Source of the DNA: Nocardia jiangxiensis NBRC 101359
Lineage (GTDB): Bacteria > Actinomycetota > Actinomycetes > Mycobacteriales > Mycobacteriaceae
Length of the DNA stretch: 64,000 nucleotides
NCBI RefSeq assembly: GCF_000308615.1
Contig: NZ_BAGB01000043.1
Coordinates: forward strand, 62,001 to 126,000
Reading direction: 5' to 3'
This document shows positions 26,444 to 34,815 of the stretch, piece by piece (positions within the stretch are counted from its first letter, which is position 1; each line of letters starts with the position of its first letter). Both the position numbers and the translations under genes were made by a program. Below the pieces are notes generated by a model, which did not search any database, was not told where the DNA came from, and saw only the letters and a list, made by a program, of their open reading frames with translations.

Positions 26444-27250
26444 TCAGGGCTTGTGCGCCACCACTGCGAACATGGTCACCGAGAAGTGATAGTCGCCGGA
26501 CTCGGTGCCGCGCTCGATGTCGGCAAGGACGCGGTCGCGCTGGGCAGCGGTGATCAGCCCGTCGGCGAGGCCCCGTTCGGTGACCGCGGTGTACATCGGG
26601 AGTATCGACTCCGGTTCCCAGATCACGGCCTCGGAACCAACGTCGTCGATCACCAGCCCCGCCTCGACCAGTCGGCCACGCAAATGCCTGCCGGAGTTGC
26701 GATTCGGGCTGTTGGTCTCCATTCGCTGCTGCAACGCCGCGATCACTTCCGGATCGCCGGGATGGAAGATCGCGGTGGACCAGTCGCTGTCGATCAGCAC
26801 CGCGCGTCCGCCCGGTCGCAGCACCCGCGCGATCTCGGCGGTGGCCTTCGCCGGATGGTCGAGGTGCTGATAGACCCGTTCGCAGCGAACCGCGTCGACG
26901 GAGGCGTCCGGCAGCGGCAGGTCGTAGGCCGATCCCTCGATGAACTCGGCCTTCACATCCGCGGCGCGCTCGCGTGCCACCGCGAGCATCGCCGGATTCG
27001 GATCGATACCGATGGCCCGTCCGGACTCGCCCACCAGGGCGGCCATATCCACGACCTCGGTTCCGGTCCCGGAGCCCAGGTCGACGGCCGTATCCCCGGG
27101 GTGCAGGGCCAGCGCGGCACGCGCCCACTCGCGCATCCGCACCACACCCGGTAAGGCGGCCTGGTTGTCGAGTATCCGGACGATCAGGTCCTGCTCCGGG
27201 TGGTCGACTCGGTCGATGTGGAAGGACGGGAGGCCCTGTTGATCGCTCAC
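26444..27250 (-). CDS. SAM-dependent methyltransferase (class I)
   Basis: Rossmann-fold methyltransferase of 268 residues. Motif I is TAVDLGSGTGTEVVD near residue 57, motif II the acidic IGIDPNP, followed by VDAVRCERVYQHLDHP and the post-motif LRPGGRAVLIDSDW, the pattern of UbiE/COQ5-like enzymes acting on small molecules. Acceptor unknown. It is convergent with dps and lies 51 bp downstream of the glutamine-synthetase-like gene on the same strand, so the two may be co-transcribed. Confidence 0.8.
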   Translation of the reverse strand: MSDQQGLPSFHIDRVDHPEQDLIVRILDNQAALPGVVRMREWARAALALHPGDTAVDLGSGTGTEVVDMAALVGESGRAIGIDPNPAMLAVARERAADVKAEFIEGSAYDLPLPDASVDAVRCERVYQHLDHPAKATAEIARVLRPGGRAVLIDSDWSTAIFHPGDPEVIAALQQRMETNSPNRNSGRHLRGRLVEAGLVIDDVGSEAVIWEPESILPMYTAVTERGLADGLITAAQRDRVLADIERGTESGDYHFSVTMFAVVAHKP

Positions 27251-27301
27251 CCACGCCAGTATGCCCGCGCGTCCGGTCGAACACGCTCAGCGGCGGGCGG
27301 G

Positions 27302-28696
27302 TCAGTACCTCCACCGGGACGCGTCGGTGATCTCTTCGGGCGTGGCGTCGGCGAACAGTGCGATCTCACCGCGCCGGACACTGCCGATGGTGTCGGCGAG
27401 TTCGTCGCCGAATGCCGCGCACAGCACGTCATCGGTGGCGAACGCGGCCACCGCGTCCGCGAGCGTCGTCGGCAACCGGGTGATCCCCCGCGCGGATCGG
27501 GTGGCGGAGTCCAGCCGGGCCGGGTCCCCGTCGACCGGCTCGGGCAGGGTCGCGCCCGCGCGCAGACCCGCCCGGCCCGCCGCCAGCAGGCCCGCCAATG
27601 CCAGGTAGGGGTTGGCGGCGGCGTCGAACGTCTTGACCTCGATATTGGCCGCGTGATCGCGTTCGCCCTCACTTCCGGTGATGTAGCGCACGGCGGCCTC
27701 CCGGTTCTCCAGACCCCAGCATCGAAAGACACCGGCCCAGTGACTCGGCTGCAGCCGCAGATAGCTCGCCACCGCCGGGCAGCCGACGGCCAGCAGCGCG
27801 GGCAGATGCTCCAGGATCCCCGCGGCGAAGTTCTCCCCTTCCGCACCGATTCCGAAAGGCCCGGGGCCGCCGCACATCCGGTTCATGCCCTCGCGCCACA
27901 GACTCAGATGTACGTGGCCGCCGTTACCGACGACACCGGGCACGACCATCGGGCTGAACGTGGCCCGCAATCCGTGCGCGCCGCTGACGGCCCGGACGAC
28001 CTCGCGCACCAGCACCGCGTTGTCGGCGGTGTGGACGGGATCGCCTGCGGCAACGGATAGTTCGAACTGACCGACCTCGTATTCCGGATGGATCTGCTCG
28101 ACGGCGACGCCGCTGTCACGCAACTTCGACACCACGTCGCGCAGGTAGGCAGCAAGCTCGCTCACTCTGGCCATGCCGTACGCGGGCGCCGAGGTGGCGG
28201 GGTGAAAAGTGTCGGGGTCGTGCGGGTCGGGGTGTGCGACGGTCCATTCGAACTCGATCGCGGTGCACAACTCGTAGCCGTCGTCGGCCAGTTCGGCGAC
28301 GAGCCGACGCAGCAACAACCGGGGGTCGCGCGGATGCGGCGCGCCGCTCTGCGCGTAGCGGTCCGCGGGGGCCCACGCCCAGCCCGGGAGCGCGGCTACC
28401 GGGGTGACTCGTTCGACATCGGGGTACAACCGCAGGTCGCCGGTCGGGCCACCGGCGACATGGCCACTCAGGATGGAGTCGTCGACCAGGAAGGCGTCGA
28501 AGACCGGCGAGGCTCCGACGCCCCACGCGGCGGCATGGGAGAACCGTTCCACCGGAACGGCTTTCATGCGGACGATACCGCTGGTGTCGACCCAGGTGAC
28601 CGCCACGAGGTCGATGTCCCGGGAACTCAGTGTGGCGGCGACGGCACTCGCCCGATGAGCGCGGTCGCGGCGCAGTTGCTCGGTCAGTGGTTCCAT
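27302..28696 (-). CDS. Glutamine synthetase-family protein (GlnA3/PuuA-like)
   Basis: Ligase of 464 residues with a glutamine-synthetase beta-grasp region (VAVTWVDTSGIVRMKAVP) and catalytic domain. Visible elements are CTAIEFEWTV, IHPEYEVGQFELSV, the ATP-region GNGGHVHLSLW and the glutamate-binding ENREAAVRYI; the adenylylation tyrosine loop of GlnA1 is absent. Such paralogues ligate glutamate to amines, for example polyamines or ethanolamine, rather than ammonia. ATG at 28696 follows GGGGAGTCGAT, better than the GTG at 28729. Divergent from crtE with 313 bp between, which contain the carotenoid operator but no further gene. Confidence 0.82.
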   Translation of the reverse strand: MEPLTEQLRRDRAHRASAVAATLSSRDIDLVAVTWVDTSGIVRMKAVPVERFSHAAAWGVGASPVFDAFLVDDSILSGHVAGGPTGDLRLYPDVERVTPVAALPGWAWAPADRYAQSGAPHPRDPRLLLRRLVAELADDGYELCTAIEFEWTVAHPDPHDPDTFHPATSAPAYGMARVSELAAYLRDVVSKLRDSGVAVEQIHPEYEVGQFELSVAAGDPVHTADNAVLVREVVRAVSGAHGLRATFSPMVVPGVVGNGGHVHLSLWREGMNRMCGGPGPFGIGAEGENFAAGILEHLPALLAVGCPAVASYLRLQPSHWAGVFRCWGLENREAAVRYITGSEGERDHAANIEVKTFDAAANPYLALAGLLAAGRAGLRAGATLPEPVDGDPARLDSATRSARGITRLPTTLADAVAAFATDDVLCAAFGDELADTIGSVRRGEIALFADATPEEITDASRWRY

Positions 28697-28949
28697 ATCG
28701 ACTCCCCGGAGTTCGATGGAAGCCGGCACAACCAGACATTCACCGGCAGATCGGCGTACTCGAGACTACGCGCCTACGTGAAAAAGGAAATTTCGATGCG
28801 TAACCGATGCGCACATCCTACTCGATGGCGAACCACAGGCACAGGCTGCCAATCCGGCAGCAGATGACCGAGGTTCCGCAAACCAGGAATGAGCCCTCGT
28901 CGCACCTCGATACCGCACCCCGGCCGAAGTCGATGATTTCCATCCACTG

Positions 28950-28972
28950 ATGCATCGTTCATGCATCGATTG
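28950..28972. promoter_or_regulatory. Candidate LitR/CarH operator upstream of crtE
   Basis: Two direct copies of ATGCATCG, 11 bp apart (28950-28957 and 28961-28968), followed by ATTG. The reverse complement matches 22 of 23 bases of the element at 34706-34728 in front of the MerR regulator gene. TAGTAT at 28976-28981 is a possible -10, so bound protein would cover the promoter. The rest of the 313-bp interval 28697-29009 shows no coding sequence. Confidence 0.65.
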
Positions 28973-29009
28973 CTGTAGTATTGGCTGCAGACGTCGAGGG
29001 AGGACCCCC

Positions 29010-30227
29010 ATGGGCCGAAACGCATCCGACCAGCCCGCTCCCGACCTCGGAGAACCGTCCGGCACCCATATCGCCGCAACGCCGACCCGAGGAGCGGACG
29101 TGCGCGCCACCGTCGATAGTTGGATTCAATTGTGTTCTCCCGCAAAGCTTCTCACTGACCATCCGATGGACACGGCGGATGGCGTCGCGTGGTGGCGTAT
29201 CGCGGTGCGGGATCGGGTTCTCACCGAACTGGACGCATTTCTGCGCGAGAACCGGATCGGCGCCGTGCACGGGATCGCGCTCGACCAGGTCGCCCGCCGA
29301 TACGTGGCGGGCGGCAAATGCCTGCGATCGACGTTCATGTACATCGGCTGGTTGTGCGGCGAGGCGCCCGATGCCGCCGCACTGCGAGCCGCCGCCGCGC
29401 TCGAACTGGTCCATGCCTTCGCGATGATCCAGGACGATGTGATGGACGAGTCGGCGCTGCGCCGTGGCGCGCCCACGGGACACATCGCCTTCGCCGACGC
29501 ACACCGGGATCGGCGGATGCCCGGCGACGCAACGCGTTTCGGCGAATCAGCCGCCGTGCTACTCGGCGACATCTGCTTGGTGTGGGCCGACAAGATGCTG
29601 CGCGACAGCGGGATTCGTCCCGAGTACCTGCACCGCGTGTGGCCCCGCTTCGACGCGATGCGCATCGAGCTGGCCGTGGGCCAGTTCGGGGACCTGCTCA
29701 ACGACGTCCGCACGGATCCAGATTTCGCACAGGTGTTGGCGCTGGCACGGGCGAAATCCGGCAACTACACCGTGCGCCGCCCGCTCGAACTCGGTGCGGC
29801 GATGGCCGGATGCGACGAGGCGACCCTGTCGGCGCTGAGCCGGTACGGGCACGCGGTGGGCGAGGCATTCCAGATGCGCGACGACCTGCTGGGCGTATTC
29901 GGAACCGCCGCCGCCACAGGCAAACCGGGTGACGGAGATCTGACCCAGCACAAGGCGACCACCGTGGTGATCGCCGCCCGGCAGTTCGCCGCACCTGCCG
30001 CCCGGCGCCAAATCGACACGCTGCTGTCCGCGCCGGTCCTCGATGCCGCGGCGACCGACAGACTCCGGGCCCTGATCACCGCATCCGGAGCGCCCGCCCG
30101 AATCGAGAAGATGATCGGCGATCGCCTCGGCGAGGCGCGGCGCATCACCGAGGGCGCGGCCCTGGCCGAGCCGATGCGGCGCGTGCTCGACGGTATGGGA
30201 CTCATCTGCGTCACCCCCCACTCATGA
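29010..30227 (+). CDS. crtE: Geranylgeranyl diphosphate synthase (polyprenyl synthetase)
   Basis: Isoprenyl diphosphate synthase of 405 residues making the C20 precursor of carotenoids. The first aspartate-rich motif is MIQDDVMDES (Asp142, Asp143, Asp146), the second is MRDDLLGVFG, and GGKCLRS near residue 101 holds the diphosphate-binding Lys/Arg. The ATG at 29010 follows GAGGGAGGACCCCC. The N-terminal 40 residues are variable and low-complexity. First gene of the crtE-crtI-crtB operon (12 bp to crtI), probably light- or stress-controlled through the operator at 28950. Confidence 0.87.
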   Translation: MGRNASDQPAPDLGEPSGTHIAATPTRGADVRATVDSWIQLCSPAKLLTDHPMDTADGVAWWRIAVRDRVLTELDAFLRENRIGAVHGIALDQVARRYVAGGKCLRSTFMYIGWLCGEAPDAAALRAAAALELVHAFAMIQDDVMDESALRRGAPTGHIAFADAHRDRRMPGDATRFGESAAVLLGDICLVWADKMLRDSGIRPEYLHRVWPRFDAMRIELAVGQFGDLLNDVRTDPDFAQVLALARAKSGNYTVRRPLELGAAMAGCDEATLSALSRYGHAVGEAFQMRDDLLGVFGTAAATGKPGDGDLTQHKATTVVIAARQFAAPAARRQIDTLLSAPVLDAAATDRLRALITASGAPARIEKMIGDRLGEARRITEGAALAEPMRRVLDGMGLICVTPHS

Positions 30228-30239
30228 GGAGGAAGCCCC

Positions 30240-31772
30240 ATGCGCACGACCACTGGTCGTAGCGAACGCGTCGTCGTGGTCGGAGCCGGCCTGGCCGGAC
30301 TGTCGGCGGCGCTGCATCTCACCGGTCGTGGCCGTGAAGTCACAGTGCTGGAACGTGATTCGGTCCCCGGCGGCCGCGCGGGTCGCCTCGACGTGGGCGG
30401 CTACCGCCTCGACACCGGCCCGACCGTGCTGACGATGCCGCACGTGGTCGAGGAGGCATTCGCCGCCGTCGGCGAGCGGATGGAGGACCGTCTGTCGCTC
30501 GCGGCGGTGGATCCGGCCTATCGCGCCCATTTCGCGGACGGGCGGCACCTCGAGGTCCACAGCGACGGCGATCGGATGGCAGCCGCGATCACCGAATTCG
30601 CCGGGACCGGGCAAGCAGCGGGATACCGGCGTCTGCGCACGTGGCTGACCCGGCTCTACCACGCCGAATTCGACTCGTTCATCGCCGCGAATTTCGATTC
30701 ACCGCTGTCGGCGCTGCGTCCCTCGCTGGCCCGGCTGGCGGCGCTGGGTGGATTCCGCCGTTGGGACCGCGCGGTCGCAGCGCACATCGATGATCCGGAT
30801 CTGCGGCGGCTGTTCACCTTTCAGTCGCTCTACGCCGGCGTCGCGCCCGGCCGGGCGATAGCGGCATACGCGGTGATCGCCTATATGGACACCATCGCCG
30901 GCGTCTGGTTCCCGCGCGGCGGTATGCGGGCGCTGCCCGACGCCCTCGCTGCCGCGGCACACGACGCCGGTGTGACGATCCGCTACGACACCGCCGTGAC
31001 GAGCCTGGAACGCACCGGCTCCCGGATCCGCGAGGTCGTCACCTCGACCGGCGAGCGCATCGCATGCGATGCGGTCGTGCTCACCACCGAGTTGTCCGAG
31101 ACCTACCGGCTGACCGGCCATTCCCCGCGCCGCCCCCTGCGTCCCACGGCGGCGCCGTCCGCGGTCGTGCTGCACGTCGGATGCGAGGCGATGCCCCGGG
31201 CGGCGCATCATCACCTGCTGTTCGGCCGCGTCTGGGACGAGGCGTTCGACGACATCATCACCCGCGGCGGCGTCATGACCGATCCGTCGCTGCTGCTCAC
31301 CAGGCCCACCGCCGCGGATCCCACCCTCGCCCCACCCGGTCGCGACCTGCTCTACATCCTCGCTCCGGTACCCAATCTCGTTCGGGGACCGATCAATTGG
31401 GACCGATTCGGTCCCGCCTACGCCGAGGAGATGCTGACCACCGTCCGCGACCGCCTGCCGATCCCGCTGTCCGATCCCCGGTTGCTCCACATCACCACGC
31501 CCGCCGACTGGGCCCGGCGCGGGATGCTGGCCGGCAGCCCGTTCGCGTTGGCGCACACCGTCACTCAGACCGGCCCCTTCCGTCCGGCCAATATGATCCG
31601 TGGGCTGGAGAACGTGGTGCTGGCGGGCGGCAGCACCGTCCCCGGTGTGGGCATACCACCGGTGCTGATCTCCGGGCGGCTCGCAGCCGACCGCGTCACC
31701 GGACCGATACCTTCTGCCCGGCCCGCACGCCGCTCTGTCCGCTCGACACCGACCGCCGCCATCATCCGCTGA
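30240..31772 (+). CDS. crtI: Phytoene desaturase
   Basis: FAD-dependent desaturase of 510 residues converting phytoene to lycopene or neurosporene. The N-terminal dinucleotide fold VVVVGAGLAGLSAALHL and the following VPGGRAGRLD bind FAD; the C-terminal signature is LENVVLAGGSTVPGVGIPPVLISGRLAAD in the family position. FTFQSLYAGVAPGRAIAAYAVIAYMD is the bacterial CrtI membrane-associated region. GAGGAGGAAG lies just before the ATG. Number of desaturation steps cannot be told from sequence. Confidence 0.9.
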   Translation: MRTTTGRSERVVVVGAGLAGLSAALHLTGRGREVTVLERDSVPGGRAGRLDVGGYRLDTGPTVLTMPHVVEEAFAAVGERMEDRLSLAAVDPAYRAHFADGRHLEVHSDGDRMAAAITEFAGTGQAAGYRRLRTWLTRLYHAEFDSFIAANFDSPLSALRPSLARLAALGGFRRWDRAVAAHIDDPDLRRLFTFQSLYAGVAPGRAIAAYAVIAYMDTIAGVWFPRGGMRALPDALAAAAHDAGVTIRYDTAVTSLERTGSRIREVVTSTGERIACDAVVLTTELSETYRLTGHSPRRPLRPTAAPSAVVLHVGCEAMPRAAHHHLLFGRVWDEAFDDIITRGGVMTDPSLLLTRPTAADPTLAPPGRDLLYILAPVPNLVRGPINWDRFGPAYAEEMLTTVRDRLPIPLSDPRLLHITTPADWARRGMLAGSPFALAHTVTQTGPFRPANMIRGLENVVLAGGSTVPGVGIPPVLISGRLAADRVTGPIPSARPARRSVRSTPTAAIIR

Positions 31773-31782
31773 TCGGAAACTC

Positions 31783-32754
31783 ATGTCCCCCAACGTTTTC
31801 GTCGACAACGGCCGCACCGATGCCCAGCTGCAGCGGTCCTATCGGGCCTGCCGGGCCCTCAATGCACGCCACGGCAAGACCTTCTTCCTCGCCACCCGGT
31901 TGCTGGCCCCCGATCAGCGTCCGGCGATCCACGCGCTGTACGGCTTCGCCCGCCGCGCCGACGACATTCTCGACGACATCGACCCGAGCCGTGCGGTCAC
32001 CGAGCGCGCGGCGCGACTGGACGCGCTCGCCGGGCAATTCATCGCCGAGGACGCCGATGCGGACGCGGTCCTGCCCGCCGTCCTGCACACCGCACGCTCC
32101 TACCGGATCTCTCCGGAACTGTTCGCCTCGTTCCTGGATTCGATGCGCATGGACCTCACCGTCACCGACTATCCGAATCGGCGCGCGCTGGACCACTACG
32201 TGTTCGGTTCCGCCGAGGTCATCGGATTACAGGTGCTACCGGTGCTGGGCACGGTATGCCCGGTCGACGAGGCCGCCCCCTACGCCGCCGCGCTCGGAAA
32301 AGCCTTCCAGCTGACCAACTTTCTGCGCGACGTGGATGAGGACCTGGTCCGGGACCGGGTGTATCTGCCGGCGGACGAACTGGCCGCGCACGCCGTCGAT
32401 CGGGATCTGCTGCAGTGGTGTCAGGCGCATCGCCGCACCGACCCCCGTGTCCGGCGCGCTCTGATGGCCCAGCATGCGTACACCCGCGACGTCTACAACC
32501 AGGCCCGCGCCGGTATCGCTCTGCTCGCGGCGCGGTCACGGCCGTGCGTGAGCACCGCGCTGACCCTGTACTCGGAGATCCTGGATCGCATCGAAGACCT
32601 GGATTTCGACATCTTCGTGCACCGTGCCCGCGTCGGCACCCCCCGGCGCGCCGCGGTGGGCAGCCGCGGCCTGGCCCGCGCGCTCTGGTCCCGGCACGCC
32701 TTTCCTGCGACTACGAAACCGGCTGGGCCACAGCCTCTTCAGCCGCTCCGGTGA
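31783..32754 (+). CDS. crtB: Phytoene synthase
   Basis: Squalene/phytoene synthase of 323 residues condensing two geranylgeranyl diphosphates. Both aspartate-rich motifs are present: RRADDILDDID (Asp60, Asp61, Asp64, Asp65) and TNFLRDVDEDLVRDRVYLP. Also KTFFLATRLL, the substrate-binding opening. It starts 10 bp after crtI. Its last 44 bp overlap the 3' end of the convergent SDR gene. No lycopene cyclase or further tailoring gene follows in this window, so the end product would be acyclic unless such genes lie elsewhere. Confidence 0.9.
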   Translation: MSPNVFVDNGRTDAQLQRSYRACRALNARHGKTFFLATRLLAPDQRPAIHALYGFARRADDILDDIDPSRAVTERAARLDALAGQFIAEDADADAVLPAVLHTARSYRISPELFASFLDSMRMDLTVTDYPNRRALDHYVFGSAEVIGLQVLPVLGTVCPVDEAAPYAAALGKAFQLTNFLRDVDEDLVRDRVYLPADELAAHAVDRDLLQWCQAHRRTDPRVRRALMAQHAYTRDVYNQARAGIALLAARSRPCVSTALTLYSEILDRIEDLDFDIFVHRARVGTPRRAAVGSRGLARALWSRHAFPATTKPAGPQPLQPLR

Positions 32755-34183
32755 TATTGCGGGTCATCCCGCCGAAGACGAGCGCGTGGAAGGGAACGAT
32801 AGCCTTCCAGTACAGATGACCGGCCAGGCCGTGCGGTTCGAACACCGCACGCTGCCGGTAGACCGTGCCACCCGCATCCGTGTCGACGCTCAGCTCCAGC
32901 CACGCCCATCCCGGCACCCGCATCTCCGCGCGCAACACGAGGGTGTTCGACCGTTCGATGCGTTCCACTCGCCACCAGTCCAGTGCCTCACCGGCGTGCA
33001 GCCGGTGCGGGTCCCGTCTCCCCCGGCGCAGTCCGGCGCCTCCGGCCAGGCGGTCGATCCAGCCACGCAACGACCAGGCCAGCGGAAACGAGTACCAGCC
33101 GTGTTCGCCACCGATGGATTCGATCACCGACCACAGCGTCGCCGGATCGGCCCGGGTGTGCCGTTCTCGAACGTCGAGGTAGACCGACCCGCCCGACCAT
33201 GCGGGGTCGGTGGGTAGCGGCGAGGACGGTTCACCACCGAGTTGGTCGGCATCCGACCAGCGGGTGGGCACGTCCAGTTCGCGGATGCGCGCCAGCGCCA
33301 GTTCGACCGCGGTGCGATAGCCGATCGGCCCCCTCGCCGGATCGGGTATGTGCTCCGCGATCACGTGATCCGCACAGATCACATCGTTGACCAGCGATTC
33401 CATCAACGGCACCGCGATCGCCCTGGGCACCGGGGTGACCAGATCGACCCACTGCGCCGACAGCCACGGGGTGAGCACCGGGACCGGCAGAATCACCCGC
33501 CGCGGCAGCCGCGCCACTTCCGCGTAGTCGCGCATCATCTGCTCGTAGGTCAGGACGTCCGGGCCGCCGATATCGAACGCGCCCCGCACATCCGGCGGAA
33601 GTTCCGCCGCACGGGTCAGGTAGTACAGCACATCCCGCACCGCGATCGGCTGGATGCGGTTGCGCACCCAGCGCGGGGTGACCATGACCGGCAGCCGTTC
33701 GGTGAGATAACGCAGCATTTCGAAACTGGCCGAACCGGATCCGATGATCACCGCGGCCTGCATCGCGATGGCCGGCACCGACCCCTGGAGCAGAATTCTG
33801 CCGACCTCGGCACGGGAGGACAGGTGCCGGGACAGCCGCTGGCCGGGCGGAACGATGCCGCCCAGGTACACGATCCGGCGAATCCCCGCCCGCGCCGCCT
33901 GTTCGGCCACCAGTGTCGCCGCCTGGCGGTCGATTTCGTCGAAATCCGCTCGCGTCAGCGAATGCACCAGGTAGTAGAGCACATCCGCATCGGCGCACGC
34001 CGCGGCCACATCGTCGACGCAGAGCACGTCACCGCGCAGGACTTCCACCTGGTCGCGCCAGCGGGCGTCGTCGAGTTTGGCCGGTGTGCGGGCCAACACC
34101 CGCACCTGGTGGCCCGCGGCCAGCAGCTCGGGTACCAGTCGGCCGCCGATGTAGCCGGTCGCACCGAACACCACACATCGCAT
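32711..34183 (-). CDS. SDR-family NAD(P)-binding protein fused to DUF2867
   Basis: Two-domain protein of 490 residues. Residues 1-300 are an atypical short-chain dehydrogenase (CVVFGATGYIGGRLVPELL, glycine-rich nucleotide loop; VYLGGIVPPG; RWVRNRIQPIAVRDV), and residues 330-485 are DUF2867, a START-like fold (WSVIESIGGEHGWYSFPLAW, HALVFGGMTRNI). Reported homologues are common beside carotenoid genes, but the reaction is unknown. The ATG at 34183 follows GGAGACGGT. Transcribed from the direction of the photolyase relic 24 bp upstream; tail overlaps crtB by 44 bp. Confidence 0.83.
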   Translation of the reverse strand: MRCVVFGATGYIGGRLVPELLAAGHQVRVLARTPAKLDDARWRDQVEVLRGDVLCVDDVAAACADADVLYYLVHSLTRADFDEIDRQAATLVAEQAARAGIRRIVYLGGIVPPGQRLSRHLSSRAEVGRILLQGSVPAIAMQAAVIIGSGSASFEMLRYLTERLPVMVTPRWVRNRIQPIAVRDVLYYLTRAAELPPDVRGAFDIGGPDVLTYEQMMRDYAEVARLPRRVILPVPVLTPWLSAQWVDLVTPVPRAIAVPLMESLVNDVICADHVIAEHIPDPARGPIGYRTAVELALARIRELDVPTRWSDADQLGGEPSSPLPTDPAWSGGSVYLDVRERHTRADPATLWSVIESIGGEHGWYSFPLAWSLRGWIDRLAGGAGLRRGRRDPHRLHAGEALDWWRVERIERSNTLVLRAEMRVPGWAWLELSVDTDAGGTVYRQRAVFEPHGLAGHLYWKAIVPFHALVFGGMTRNITGAAEEAVAQPVS

Positions 34184-34207
34184 ACCGTCTCCTGATCACC
34201 GAATCGG

Positions 34208-34481
34208 TTACATGCCGGGCACTTCCACGATCGGCGCGGGATAGGTCGCACGGTCGACGTCCTCACGCCACGGCCGGTGTATCGCCGAGCCCGGCAGCTG
34301 GGCGAGTTCGGGCAGCCAGCGGCGGACGTACGCACCGTCGGGATCGAAACGTTGCGCCTGACGCAGCGGATTGAGCGTTCGATCGGGGCGGGTGTCGGTT
34401 CCGGTGCCCCACCCATTGCCAGTTCATCTGATTGTCGTGCACACGCAGATCGCGGGTGAACAGGGCTACCGACACGCCCAT
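34208..34481 (-). pseudogene. phr: Deoxyribodipyrimidine photolyase relic (internal deletion plus frameshift)
   Basis: The start at 34481 encodes MGVSVALFTRDLRVHDN, the exact N-terminus of actinobacterial photolyases. The next codons encode QMNWQWV, which in intact enzymes lies about 350 residues further on, inside the FAD/antenna C-terminal domain. A two-base loss after GTGG then shifts the frame; in the shifted frame the typical C-terminus continues (GTGTDTRPDRTLNPLRQAQ, FDPDGAYVRRWLPELAQLPG, IHRPWRE) to TAA at 34208. About 90 of some 440 codons remain, so the gene is dead. Its location in a light-type carotenoid cluster is the expected one. Confidence 0.85.
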
Positions 34482-34651
34482 CGCTGCGCACCTCCACTCA
34501 CCGCACCTGCCGTGGCAGGTGATTCGCATCGAGTTCGACGCATCGCTGTTGCAGCGAATACCGCCGGGCGACCGATACCACCGATCAGCGCTTCCGCCAC
34601 TTTCCCGCCGAAGCCACCGAGTAGATCCACCTGCGAACGATGTCCGAGCAC
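34466..34651 (-). CDS. Small uncharacterised ORF upstream of the photolyase relic
   Basis: An ORF of 61 codons starting GTG at 34651 with AAGGAGGGGCGG just before it, overlapping the relic start by 16 bp. It reads VLGHRSQVDLLGGFGGKVAE, then a hydrophobic patch LIGGIGRPAVFAATA, and becomes composition-driven after about residue 40. The ribosome binding site is good, but no family is recognised; it may be the remnant of a gene whose 3' part was lost with the photolyase deletion, or non-coding. Confidence 0.3.
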   Translation of the reverse strand: MLGHRSQVDLLGGFGGKVAEALIGGIGRPAVFAATAMRRTRCESPATAGAVSGGAQRWACR

Positions 34652-34705
34652 CCGCCCCTCCTTCGTTCAATGAGCACGGACGTGACGACCTACCCAATCC
34701 TACAT

Positions 34706-34728
34706 CAATCGATGCATGATCGATGCAT
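34706..34728. promoter_or_regulatory. Candidate LitR/CarH operator upstream of the regulator gene
   Basis: Two copies of CGATGCAT 11 bp apart (34710-34717 and 34721-34728), preceded by CAAT. The 23-bp element is the reverse complement of the one before crtE except for one base in the three-base spacer. It lies about 90 bp before the regulator start and near the 5' side of the photolyase relic, so it could control both directions. Confidence 0.65.
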
Positions 34729-34815
34729 ACTGGGGGTATCGCCGCACGCTCCACCTCAACGGCGCGGCCGCCGCAACATTGCGATGTTGCGGTGTCCAGG
34801 CCCGCGAAAGGCAGA

